Source of the DNA: Peterkaempfera podocarpi
Lineage (GTDB): Bacteria; Actinomycetota; Actinomycetes; Streptomycetales; Streptomycetaceae
Assembly: GCF_042466665.1 (NCBI RefSeq)
Contig: NZ_CP162102.1
Span: forward strand, 2,542,001 to 2,606,000
Direction of reading: 5' to 3'
Length of the DNA: 64,000 nt
The notes under the pieces were generated by a model. It saw nothing but the letters and a program-made list of their open reading frames with translations. It did no database searches and was not told where the DNA came from. Below are positions 7,786 through 16,083 of this stretch, in pieces. Positions within the stretch are counted from its first letter, which is position 1. The number at the start of each line of letters is the position of its first letter. A program made the position numbers and the translations under genes.

Positions 7786-9582
7786 ATGGACCGTCCCATC
7801 CCCACCTCCGCCCCCTTCCCCACCGTGGCCGTGATCGGCCTGGGCACCATGGGTGCCGGTATCGCCGTGGCCGCCGCCCGCAGCGGGCGCCGGGTCGTCG
7901 GCATCGAGCTGGACGGCGCCGCCGCGGCGGCGGCGTTCACCAGGATCGAGGAGTCCACCGCCCATGCGGTGGCCCGTGAGCGGATCACCGCCGAGGAGCG
8001 CACCGCGCTGTTGGAGCGGATCACCTGCACCGACCGGCTGGCCGACGCGGCCGCGGCCGACCTGGTGATCGAGGAGGTCCCGGAGCAGCTGGAGCTCAAG
8101 CGGGAGCTCTTCGCCGAGCTGGACCGGATCTGCCCGCCGGAGACCGTACTGGCCACCGGCACCACCGCGCTCTCGGTGACCCGGATCGCCTCGGCCACCT
8201 CCCGCCCGGAGCGGGTGCTGGGGCTGCACTTCTTCAACCCGGTGCACTCCATGAAGCTGGTGGAGGTGGTGCGCACGGTGCTCACCTCGGCCCAGGTGGC
8301 CGAGGACGCCGCGGAGTTCGCCCGCGACCTGGGCAAGTCCCCGGTGGCCGCCGGTGACCGGGCCGGTTTCATCGTCAACGGGCTGCTCTTCGCGTACCTC
8401 AACCAGGCCGCGGCGATGTTCGAGTCCCGCTATGCCTCCCGTGAGGACATCGACGCGGCGATGCGGCTGGGCTGCGGCCTGCCGATGGGCCCGCTGGCGC
8501 TGCTGGACCTGATCGGCATCGACACCGCCCGCACGGTGCTGGAGGCGATGTACGCCCAGTCCCACGACCGGCTGCACGCCCCGGCCCCGATCCTCGGCCA
8601 GCTGGCCGCGGCGGGCCTGCTGGGCCGCAAGTCCGGCCGGGGCTTCTACACCTATGCGGCGCCTGGCTCCTCGCACCCGGCGGCCGAACCCGCCTCGGCG
8701 GCCGCGGCCGGACGGGCGCCGGGCCGCGAGGTGCGCTCGGTGGGCGTCTGCGGCTCGGGGACCATGGCGACCGGGATCGCCGAGGTCTTCGCCAAGGCCG
8801 GGTTCGAGGTGGTGCTGGCCGCCCGCAGCCAGGAGAAGGCGGACCGGGCCAAGGCCGCGCTGGCCGCGTCGCTGGACCGCTCGGTGGCCAAGGGCCGGAT
8901 GGCCGGGCCGGACCGCGACGCCGCCCTCGGACGGGTCACGCCCACGGGGCTGCTCACCGACCTCGACCAGGTGGACCTGGTGGTGGAGGCGGTCGCGGAG
9001 GACCTGGCGGTCAAGCGGGAGCTGTTCACGGCGCTGGACAAGATCTGCCGGCCGGGCGCGGTGCTGGCCACCACCACCTCCAGCCTGCCGGTGATCGAGT
9101 GCGCCACCGCGACCTCCCGGCCGCAGGACGTGGTGGGCCTGCACTTCTTCAATCCCGCCCCGGCGATGAAGCTGGTGGAGGTGGTCTCCACGGTGCTCAC
9201 CGGGGACGATGTCACGGCGACCGCGCTGGAGGTCTGCGCCGGGGTCCGCAAGCACCCCGTGGAGTGCGGTGACCGGGCCGGTTTCATCGTCAACGCGCTG
9301 CTCTTCCCGTACCTCAACGACGCGGTGCGGATGCTGGAGGAGCACTACGCCACGGTGGACGACATCGACACCGCGATGAAGCTGGGCTGCGGCTACCCGA
9401 TGGGGCCGTTCGAGCTGCTGGACGTGGTGGGCCTGGATGTCTCGCTGACCATCGAGCGGGTACTGCACCAGGAGTTCCGCGAGCCGGGCCTGGCGCCCGC
9501 TCCGCTGCTGGAGCACCTGGTGGCGGCCGGCTGCCTGGGACGCAAGACCGGCCGCGGCTTCCGCGACCACGCCCGCCGATGA
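7786..9582 (+). CDS. Two-domain 3-hydroxyacyl-CoA (3-hydroxybutyryl-CoA) dehydrogenase
   Basis: The 598-residue protein is a tandem duplication of a complete HAD unit. Unit 1 has the NAD-binding GLGTMGAG at about 18-25, LHFFNPVHSMKLVEVV and GDRAGFIVNGLLF. Unit 2 begins near 318 with GVCGSGTMATG and repeats LHFFNPAPAMKLVEVV and GDRAGFIVNALLF. Each unit ends in the C-terminal helical domain (GLLGRKSGRGFY, GCLGRKTGRGF). It interconverts acetoacetyl-CoA and (S)-3-hydroxybutyryl-CoA. Its place upstream of ccr assigns it to the entry of the ethylmalonyl-CoA pathway. A GAGGAG ribosome site lies about 9 bases before the ATG. Confidence 0.9.
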   Translation: MDRPIPTSAPFPTVAVIGLGTMGAGIAVAAARSGRRVVGIELDGAAAAAAFTRIEESTAHAVARERITAEERTALLERITCTDRLADAAAADLVIEEVPEQLELKRELFAELDRICPPETVLATGTTALSVTRIASATSRPERVLGLHFFNPVHSMKLVEVVRTVLTSAQVAEDAAEFARDLGKSPVAAGDRAGFIVNGLLFAYLNQAAAMFESRYASREDIDAAMRLGCGLPMGPLALLDLIGIDTARTVLEAMYAQSHDRLHAPAPILGQLAAAGLLGRKSGRGFYTYAAPGSSHPAAEPASAAAAGRAPGREVRSVGVCGSGTMATGIAEVFAKAGFEVVLAARSQEKADRAKAALAASLDRSVAKGRMAGPDRDAALGRVTPTGLLTDLDQVDLVVEAVAEDLAVKRELFTALDKICRPGAVLATTTSSLPVIECATATSRPQDVVGLHFFNPAPAMKLVEVVSTVLTGDDVTATALEVCAGVRKHPVECGDRAGFIVNALLFPYLNDAVRMLEEHYATVDDIDTAMKLGCGYPMGPFELLDVVGLDVSLTIERVLHQEFREPGLAPAPLLEHLVAAGCLGRKTGRGFRDHARR

Positions 9583-9715
9583 CCGAGGTCGGGAACGGAC
9601 GACCCGGCCAGGTGGCGTCCCGCTGGCCCCGGCCGGCGGTCCGGCCGCAGCCGCCGCGCCCGCCGGCGCCGCCGGTACCGGGTGACGGCCGGGGCGGTAC
9701 AGGCGCCGGGGCGTG

Positions 9716-9721
9716 TAGCGT
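9716..9721 (+). promoter_or_regulatory. -10 box of a probably leaderless TetR gene
   Basis: TAGCGT ends 7 bases before the ATG at 9729 and no ribosome site is visible, so transcription probably begins at the start codon. No clear -35 is seen. Confidence 0.5.
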
Positions 9722-9728
9722 TCCGCAC

Positions 9729-10640
9729 ATGGATCGGGAGCGTGCCGCTGTGCAACACGAGGTGACAGGTGGGGCCGGGCACGGCAGCGCCAACGGCCGG
9801 CGGGCCACCGCCCAGCGCCAGCAGATGCGCCAGGATCTGGCGGCGGCGGCGATGGAGCTGTTCGCCGGACAGGGCTACGAGGAGACGACGGTCGATCAGA
9901 TCGCCGCCGCGGCCGGAGTGGCACGGAGGACGTTCTTCCGCTACTTCCGGTCCAAGGAGGAGGCGATCTTCCCCGACCACGACGACACCCTGATCCGGGT
10001 GGCGGACCTGCTGGCCAGCGCCTCCCCCGAAGAGCACCCGCTGGATGTGGTGTGCCGGGGGATCAAGGAGGTGCTGCGGATGTACGCCTCCACCCCGGCC
10101 GTGTCCGTGGCCCGTTACCGGCTGATCCGCCAGGTGCCCACGCTGCGCGAGCGGGAGATCGCGGTGGTGGCCCGCTATGAGCGGCTGTTCACCCGCTATC
10201 TGCTGGGCCGCTTCGACGCGGCGGCCGAGCTGTCGCCCACCTGGCAGCGCGGCGGGGACGACGACCCGATGCTGGCCGAGGTGTCGGCGGCGGCGGTGGT
10301 GGCGGCGCACAACCATGTGCTGCGGCGCTGGCTGCGGGCCGGCGGCCGGGGTGATGTGGAGGCGCAGCTGGACCACTCCTTCGAGGTGATCCGGCAGACC
10401 TTCTGGGCGCAGGCCCCGACGGCTGCCCGACGCCGCGGCGGCCCCATGGCACCCAGTGCCATCCAGGAGTCCCAGGCGGCTCTGGAGAATGCGGTGGGAA
10501 GCGCGGTGAGCGCCACTCCCGGCGGTGAGGTGCTGATCACAGTGGCCCGCACCGACGCTCCGCTGGAGCAGGTGCTGGACTCGATCCGGACCGCTCTGAG
10601 CGGTTCCGGGGTGGACCACAAGGACTCCTCCGACATGTGA
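9729..10640 (+). CDS. TetR-family regulator of the ethylmalonyl-CoA locus
   Basis: The 303-residue protein is long for a TetR. It has an N-terminal extension of about 30 residues, the DNA-binding unit MELFAGQGYEETTVDQIAAA with GVARRTFFRYFRSKEE, a helical ligand domain, and a C-terminal tail of about 75 residues. The ATG at 9729 is chosen over upstream in-frame starts because a -10 box sits 7 bases before it. It lies between the 3-hydroxyacyl-CoA dehydrogenase and ccr in the same direction, so it probably senses an acyl-CoA and controls one or both. The operator in the ccr promoter (10819-10833) is a candidate target. Confidence 0.88.
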   Translation: MDRERAAVQHEVTGGAGHGSANGRRATAQRQQMRQDLAAAAMELFAGQGYEETTVDQIAAAAGVARRTFFRYFRSKEEAIFPDHDDTLIRVADLLASASPEEHPLDVVCRGIKEVLRMYASTPAVSVARYRLIRQVPTLREREIAVVARYERLFTRYLLGRFDAAAELSPTWQRGGDDDPMLAEVSAAAVVAAHNHVLRRWLRAGGRGDVEAQLDHSFEVIRQTFWAQAPTAARRRGGPMAPSAIQESQAALENAVGSAVSATPGGEVLITVARTDAPLEQVLDSIRTALSGSGVDHKDSSDM

Positions 10641-10646
10641 TCCTCC

Positions 10647-10718
10647 CAGCTCACAGCCTTTTCAAGGGCCAGCTCACAGCCTTTTCAGGGGCCTGCTCCG
10701 CACTGCCGGAGCAGGCCC
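10647..10718 (+). terminator. 18-bp direct repeat followed by a 12-bp stem terminator
   Basis: CAGCTCACAGCCTTTTCA occurs twice (10647-10664 and 10670-10687) straight after the TetR stop. It is followed by a perfect hairpin with arms 10689-10700 (GGGCCTGCTCCG) and 10707-10718 and a 6-nt loop, then TT. The hairpin should separate the TetR transcript from ccr. Confidence 0.8.
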
Positions 10719-10810
10719 TTCGCCTTCCCTGGGGCGGCACTTGCGAGTACTCGTGTTGCGGCAGGACGGCATACGGGTGACGCTGGACGAAACTCATGGC
10801 ACGCGGTGTC

Positions 10811-10840
10811 TTTACGAGTGGCACAGGGTGCCAGTACGTT
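10811..10840 (+). promoter_or_regulatory. Candidate ccr promoter with an operator between -35 and -10
   Basis: TTTACG (10811-10816) and TACGTT (10835-10840) with an 18-bp spacer form a plausible promoter. Inside the spacer lies the inverted repeat TGGCAC-AGG-GTGCCA (10819-10833), a classic repressor position. A further palindrome, CGAGTACTCG, lies upstream at 10744-10753. The mRNA leader would be about 165 nt. Confidence 0.55.
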
Positions 10841-11012
10841 GTTACCCACCGGTCGCGGCGCCGCGGCTCCCCACCCTGGCGCGCCGTGCCCAGCCACCGC
10901 TCCCGCAACCCGGGACGGCCCACAGCCAACCCTGAACCCTCAAGCCGGTGTCCGCTCCCGGCTCCCCCAGACGCCCTGCGCCCCTCACGCAGGTACGCCT
11001 TCGGAGGCAGCC

Positions 11013-12350
11013 TTGAAGGAAATCCTCGACACGATCCTCAACCCCGACGCCACGGCCGCGGACTTCGCCGCGCTGCCGGTGCCGGAGTCCTACCGGGCGG
11101 TCACGCTCCACCGGGACGAGGAGCAGATGTTCGACGGGCTCGACAGTCGCGACAAGGACCCCCGCAAGTCCCTGCACCTGGACGAGGTCCCCGTCCCGGA
11201 GCTCGGCCCCGGCGAGGCCCTGGTCGCGGTGATGGCCAGCGCGGTCAACTACAACACGGTGTGGAGCTCCATCTTCGAGCCGGTCTCCACCTTCGCCTTC
11301 CTCAAGCGGTACGGGAAGCTCTCCCCGCTGACGGCCCGTCACGACCTGCCGTACCACGTCGTCGGCTCCGACCTGGCCGGCGTGGTGCTGCGCACCGGCC
11401 CGGGAGTGAACGCCTGGAAGCCGGGCGACGAGGTCGTCGCCCACTGCCTGTCCGTCGAGCTGGAGAGCGCCGACGGCCACAACGACACCATGCTCGACCC
11501 CGAGCAGCGCATCTGGGGCTTCGAGACCAACTTCGGCGGTCTGGCCGAGCTGGCCCTGGTGAAGACCAACCAGCTGATGCCCAAGCCCAGGCACCTCAGC
11601 TGGGAGGAGGCCGCCTCCCCCGGCCTGGTCAACTCCACCGCCTACCGGCAGCTGGTGTCGGGCAACGGCGCCGGGATGAAGCAGGGCGACAACGTCCTGA
11701 TCTGGGGCGCCAGCGGCGGCCTGGGCTCCTACGCCACCCAGTACGCGCTGGCCGGCGGCGCCACCCCGATCTGCGTGGTCTCCAGCGACCAGAAGGCCGA
11801 CATCTGCCGGGCGATGGGCGCCGAGGCGATCATCGACCGCAATGCCGAGGGCTACCGGTTCTGGAAGGACGAGAACACCCAGGACCCCAGGGAGTGGAAG
11901 CGGCTCGGCGGCCGTATCAGGGAGCTGACGGGCGGTGAGGACGTGGACATCGTCTTCGAGCACCCGGGCCGGGAGACCTTCGGCGCCTCGGTCTATGTCA
12001 CCCGCAAGGGCGGCACCATCGTCACCTGCGCCTCCACCTCCGGCTATATGCACCAGTACGACAACCGCTACCTGTGGATGTCGCTGAAGCGCATCGTCGG
12101 CTCGCACTTCGCCAACTACCGCGAGGCGTGGGAGGCCAACCGTCTGATCGCCAAGGGCAAGATCCACCCGACCGTCTCCCGAGTCTACTCCCTGGAGGAG
12201 ACCGGCCAGGCCGCCCTGGACGTGCACAAGAACGTCCACCAGGGCAAGGTCGGCGTGCTCTGCCTGGCCCCGCAGGAGGGCCTGGGCGTGCGCGACCCCG
12301 AGCTGCGCGAGAAGCACCTGCCCGCGATCAACCGCTTCCGCAACATCTGA
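11013..12350 (+). CDS. ccr: Crotonyl-CoA carboxylase/reductase
   Basis: The 445-residue protein is a full-length actinobacterial Ccr of the zinc-less medium-chain dehydrogenase/reductase family. It reductively carboxylates crotonyl-CoA with NADPH and CO2 to (2S)-ethylmalonyl-CoA. Diagnostic stretches include SAVNYNTVWSSIFEPVSTF, GSDLAGVVLRTGPGVNAWKP, the NADPH-binding WGASGGLGSYATQ and SGYMHQYDNRYLWMSLKRI. The start is a TTG at 11013 with GGAGG five bases upstream, giving the usual KEILD N-terminus. It heads a tight operon, with ethylmalonyl-CoA mutase 17 bp downstream. It feeds acetate assimilation and also supplies C4 extender units for polyketides. Confidence 0.97.
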   Translation: MKEILDTILNPDATAADFAALPVPESYRAVTLHRDEEQMFDGLDSRDKDPRKSLHLDEVPVPELGPGEALVAVMASAVNYNTVWSSIFEPVSTFAFLKRYGKLSPLTARHDLPYHVVGSDLAGVVLRTGPGVNAWKPGDEVVAHCLSVELESADGHNDTMLDPEQRIWGFETNFGGLAELALVKTNQLMPKPRHLSWEEAASPGLVNSTAYRQLVSGNGAGMKQGDNVLIWGASGGLGSYATQYALAGGATPICVVSSDQKADICRAMGAEAIIDRNAEGYRFWKDENTQDPREWKRLGGRIRELTGGEDVDIVFEHPGRETFGASVYVTRKGGTIVTCASTSGYMHQYDNRYLWMSLKRIVGSHFANYREAWEANRLIAKGKIHPTVSRVYSLEETGQAALDVHKNVHQGKVGVLCLAPQEGLGVRDPELREKHLPAINRFRNI

Positions 12351-12367
12351 GAGCGGGGGACACCGAC

Positions 12368-14419
12368 ATGACCGAGCAGGACCAGACGCCGAGGCCGCAG
12401 CGCGACCGGCCGTGGCTGATGCGGACCTACGCGGGGCACTCCTCCGCGAAGGAGTCCAACGCGCTCTACCGCCGCAACCTTGCCAAGGGCCAGACCGGCC
12501 TGTCGGTGGCCTTCGACCTGCCCACCCAGACCGGCTACGACGCCGACCACATCCTCGCCCGCGGCGAGGTGGGCCGGGTCGGCGTCCCGGTCGGGCACCT
12601 GGGCGACATGCGGGCGCTCTTCGACGGGATCCCGCTGGAGCGGACCAACACCTCCATGACGATCAACGCCACCGCGATGTGGCTGCTGGCGCTCTACCAG
12701 GTGGTCGCCGAGGAGCAGGGCGCCGACATCGCCAAGCTCACCGGCACCACCCAGAACGACATCGTCAAGGAGTACCTGTCGCGCGGGACGCATGTCTTCC
12801 CGCCCGGCCCGTCGGTGCGGCTCACCACCGACATGATCGCCTACACCGTCGCCCACATCCCCAAGTGGAACCCGATCAACATCTGCAGCTACCACCTCCA
12901 GGAGGCCGGGGCCACGCCCGTGCAGGAGCTCGCCTATGCGATGTGCACGGCGATCTCCGTCCTGGACGCGGTCCGCGACTCCGGCCAGGTGCCGCAGGAG
13001 CGGATGGGCGAGGTGGTCGCCAGGATCTCCTTCTTCGTCAACGCGGGCGTCCGCTTCGTCGAGGAGATGTGCAAGATGCGGGCCTTCGCCCGGCTCTGGG
13101 ACAAGGTGACCCAGGAGCGCTACGGCATCGCCGACGCGAAGCACCGCCGCTTCCGCTACGGGGTGCAGGTGAACTCGCTGGGCCTCACCGAGGCGCAGCC
13201 GGAGAACAACGTCCAGCGGATCGTGATGGAGATGCTGGCCGTCACCCTCTCCAAGGACGCCAGGGCCAGGGCGGTGCAGCTGCCCGCCTGGAACGAGGCG
13301 CTCGGCCTGCCCCGGCCCTGGGACCAGCAGTGGTCGCTGCGCATCCAGCAGGTGCTGGCCTACGAGTCGGACCTGCTGGAGTACGGCGACCTCTTCGACG
13401 GCTCCCATGTGGTGGCCGCCAAGACCGACGAACTGCTGGCCGGCGCCGAGGCGGAGATCGCCAAGGTGCTGGGGATGGGCGGGGTGATACCCGCCGTGGA
13501 GTCCGGGTACCTCAAGGCCGCGCTGGTGGCCTCGCACGCGGAGCGCCGCGCCAGGATCGAGGCCGGCGAGGACAAGGTGGTCGGCGTCAACTGCTTCGAG
13601 ACCACCGAGCCCAACCCGCTGACCGCCGACCTGGACGCCGCCATCCAGCAGGTGGACCCCTCCGCCGAGCAGGCCGTGCTGGCCTCGCTGGAGGCCTGGC
13701 GCGACGGTCGCGACGAGGCCGCGGCCGTGGCCGCCCTGGACCGGCTGCGGGCCGACGCGGCGGCCGGGGACGTCAACCTGATGGAGGCCACCTTGGCCTG
13801 CGCCCGGGCCGGAGTGACCACGGGAGAGTGGTCCTTCGCCCTGCGCGACGTCTTCGGTGAGTACCGCGCCCCCACCGGTGTCGGCTCCGCCCCGGTGGCG
13901 GTCGCCGCCGAGCCGGGCGGCGAGCTGGCCGCCGTACGGGAGGCCGTCGCCGCCACCGCGGCGGAGCTGGGCGCGGGCAAGCTGCGGATGCTGGTCGGCA
14001 AGCCCGGTCTGGACGGGCACTCCAACGGCGCCGAGCAGATCGCGGTACGGGCCCGCGACGCCGGGTTCGAGGTGGTCTACCAGGGCATCCGGCTGACCCC
14101 CGAGCAGATCGTGTCCGCCGCGGTCGCGGAGGACGTCCACTGCGTGGGACTGTCGATCCTGTCGGGCGCGCATGCCGAGCTCGTCCCCGATGTGCTCCAG
14201 CGGCTGCGCCGCGCCGGGGTGGAGGACGTACCGGTGATCGCCGGTGGCATCATCCCGGCAGCGGACGGCGAGGCGCTGAAGGCCGCGGGGGTGGCCGCCG
14301 TGTTCACCCCCAAGGACTTCTCCATCACCACCATCATCGGCCGCATCGTCGACGAGATCCGCCTCGCCAACAGGCTCCAGCCCTGGCACAGCCCTGCGGA
14401 CACCGTCTCCGCCCGCTGA
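12368..14419 (+). CDS. ecm: Ethylmalonyl-CoA mutase (MeaA-type, adenosylcobalamin-dependent)
   Basis: The 683-residue single-chain mutase joins a TIM-barrel substrate domain (GLSVAFDLPTQTGYD, TTQNDIVKEYLSRGTHVFPP, FRYGVQVNSLGLTEAQPENN) to a C-terminal cobalamin-binding domain with the DxHxxG motif DGHSNG at 549-554. The family, once called MeaA, turns (2R)-ethylmalonyl-CoA into (2S)-methylsuccinyl-CoA. Placement between ccr and the CitE-like lyase supports this over methylmalonyl-CoA mutase. Its cofactor is presumably made by the cob operons about 14 kb downstream. The epimerase needed for the substrate is not in the window. Confidence 0.95.
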   Translation: MTEQDQTPRPQRDRPWLMRTYAGHSSAKESNALYRRNLAKGQTGLSVAFDLPTQTGYDADHILARGEVGRVGVPVGHLGDMRALFDGIPLERTNTSMTINATAMWLLALYQVVAEEQGADIAKLTGTTQNDIVKEYLSRGTHVFPPGPSVRLTTDMIAYTVAHIPKWNPINICSYHLQEAGATPVQELAYAMCTAISVLDAVRDSGQVPQERMGEVVARISFFVNAGVRFVEEMCKMRAFARLWDKVTQERYGIADAKHRRFRYGVQVNSLGLTEAQPENNVQRIVMEMLAVTLSKDARARAVQLPAWNEALGLPRPWDQQWSLRIQQVLAYESDLLEYGDLFDGSHVVAAKTDELLAGAEAEIAKVLGMGGVIPAVESGYLKAALVASHAERRARIEAGEDKVVGVNCFETTEPNPLTADLDAAIQQVDPSAEQAVLASLEAWRDGRDEAAAVAALDRLRADAAAGDVNLMEATLACARAGVTTGEWSFALRDVFGEYRAPTGVGSAPVAVAAEPGGELAAVREAVAATAAELGAGKLRMLVGKPGLDGHSNGAEQIAVRARDAGFEVVYQGIRLTPEQIVSAAVAEDVHCVGLSILSGAHAELVPDVLQRLRRAGVEDVPVIAGGIIPAADGEALKAAGVAAVFTPKDFSITTIIGRIVDEIRLANRLQPWHSPADTVSAR

Positions 14420-14457
14420 CGCTCCGCCCCAAGCACCGGAAGGACGAACCCACCCTC

Positions 14458-15420
14458 ATGACGACCGTCAACCGCCTGCGCCCCCGCCGCTCCTGTCTGG
14501 CTGTGCCGGGCTCCAACCCGCGCTTCCTGGAGAAGGCCCAGGGCCTGCCGGCCGACCAGGTCTTCCTGGACCTGGAGGACGCCTGCGCACCGCTGGTCAA
14601 GGAGAGCGCCCGGCACACCATCGTGGACGCGCTCAACAACGGCGACTGGGGCGGCAAGACCCGGGTGGTGCGGGTCAACGACTGGACCACCCACTGGACC
14701 TACCGCGACGTGGTCACCGTCGTCGAGGGCGCGGGGCCCAACCTGGACTGCATCATGCTGCCCAAGGTGCAGGACGCCACCCAGGTGAAGGCGCTGGACC
14801 TGCTGCTGACCCAGATCGAGAAGACCATGGGCTTCGAGGTCGGCCGGATCGGCATCGAGGCACAGATCGAGAACGCCAAGGGCCTGGTCAACGTGGACGA
14901 GATCGCGGCCTCCTCGCCGCGGATCGAGACCATCATCTTCGGCCCCGCCGACTTCATGGCCTCCATCAACATGAAGTCGCTGGTCGTCGGCGAGCAGCCG
15001 CCCGGCTATCCGGCGGACGCCTACCACTACATCCTGATGCGCATCCTGATGGCCGCCCGCATGCACGACCTCCAGGCCATCGACGGACCCTATCTGCAGA
15101 TCCGCAACCAGCAGGGCTACCGCGAGGTGGCGCAGCGCGCCGCCGCGCTGGGCTTCGACGGCAAGTGGGTGCTGCACCCGGACCAGGTCGCCGCGGCCAA
15201 CGAGATCTTCTCGCCCACGCAGGAGGACTACGACCACGCCGAGCTGATCCTGGACGCCTACGACTGGTGCACCTCGGAGGCCGGCGGCGCCAAGGGCTCC
15301 GCGATGCTCGGCGACGAGATGATCGACGAGGCGTCCCGGAAGATGGCGCTGGTGATCTCCGGCAAGGGACGCGCCGCGGGCATGCAGCGCACCTCCAAGT
15401 TCGAGCCCCCGCAGGCCTGA
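14458..15420 (+). CDS. mcl: CitE-family CoA-ester lyase (L-malyl-CoA/beta-methylmalyl-CoA lyase)
   Basis: The 320-residue HpcH/HpaI aldolase-family protein has RSCLAVPGSNPRFLEKA at the N-terminus, the acidic metal site FLDLEDACAP, RVNDW, the region IGIEAQIENAKGLVNVDEIA and the C-terminal KWVLHPDQ. In this pathway it cleaves beta-methylmalyl-CoA to glyoxylate and propionyl-CoA and condenses or cleaves malyl-CoA. It lies 38 bp after ecm and 27 bp before the MaoC gene, so it is in the same operon. Confidence 0.93.
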   Translation: MTTVNRLRPRRSCLAVPGSNPRFLEKAQGLPADQVFLDLEDACAPLVKESARHTIVDALNNGDWGGKTRVVRVNDWTTHWTYRDVVTVVEGAGPNLDCIMLPKVQDATQVKALDLLLTQIEKTMGFEVGRIGIEAQIENAKGLVNVDEIAASSPRIETIIFGPADFMASINMKSLVVGEQPPGYPADAYHYILMRILMAARMHDLQAIDGPYLQIRNQQGYREVAQRAAALGFDGKWVLHPDQVAAANEIFSPTQEDYDHAELILDAYDWCTSEAGGAKGSAMLGDEMIDEASRKMALVISGKGRAAGMQRTSKFEPPQA

Positions 15421-15447
15421 CCCACCGCCCCCCAGGAGACCACTGAG

Positions 15448-15949
15448 ATGCAGTTCGGACGGACCTACGAGGAGTTCGAGGTCGGGGCGGTGTACAAGCA
15501 CTGGCCCGGAAAGACGGTCACCGAGTACGACTCACCTCTTCTGCCTCCTCACCATGAACCACCACCCGCTCCACATGGACGCCAACTACGCGGAGCAGAC
15601 CACCGACTTCGGCCGCAACGTGGTGGTGGGCAACTACATCTACTCCCTGCTGCTCGGCATGTCGGTGCCGGACGTCTCCGGCAAGGCCATCGCCAATCTG
15701 GAGATCGAGTCGCTCAAGCACGTGGCGCCGACCTTCCACGGCGACACCGTCTACGGCGAGACCACCGTGCTCGACAAGTGGCCGTCCAAGTCCAAGGACG
15801 ACCGCGGCATCGTGTACGTGGAGACCAAGGGCTACAAGCAGGACGGCACGCTGGTCTGCGTCTTCCGCCGCAAGGTGATGGTGCCGACCGAGACCTACAC
15901 CAAGGCGCGCGGCGGCGAGCAGCCCGGCCGCCCGGAGCTCCGCTCATAG
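15448..15949 (+). pseudogene. mch: Mesaconyl-CoA hydratase (MaoC family), frameshifted near 15532
   Basis: The first 28 codons (MQFGRTYEEF... ending TVTEYD) and the rest from 15533 (HLFCLLTMNHHPLHMDANYA through to GEQPGRPELRS) together give a complete MaoC hydratase of about 167 residues, but they lie in different frames. Around 15529-15535 the DNA reads GAC-T-CAC where the intact gene needs two more bases (or one fewer). Everything on both sides is well conserved, including the hot-dog fold catalytic segment HHPLHMD and VVVGNYIYSLLLGMSVPDVS. The enzyme hydrates mesaconyl-CoA to beta-methylmalyl-CoA. The break may be a sequencing error or a real lesion; as read, the product stops early in a wrong frame. 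Confidence 0.85.
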
Positions 15950-16083
15950 CTCCGCTCCCGGTCCCCGGCAGGGGCGGCCGCCGTCATCGGCCGCCCGCCG
16001 GACCCACGGGGGCTCCGCGGCCGCCACGCCTGCGGAGCCCCCGCACCCCACACCCCTTCACTTCCCACGACAGGAGCCGCGCC

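Noticed and set aside
7290..7979. Open frame spanning the terminator and the dehydrogenase leader
   Set aside because: It begins in a terminator hairpin, is Pro/Arg-rich and runs into the dehydrogenase gene in the wrong frame.
7768..9924. A 718-codon open frame antisense to the 3-hydroxyacyl-CoA dehydrogenase
   Set aside because: High-GC codon bias keeps the antisense frame open; its composition is Arg/Gly/Pro/His-rich low complexity and it has no family resemblance.
10647..10687. The 18-bp direct repeats as an attachment site
   Set aside because: The copies are only 23 bp apart, with no integrase or tRNA nearby; local slippage is simpler.
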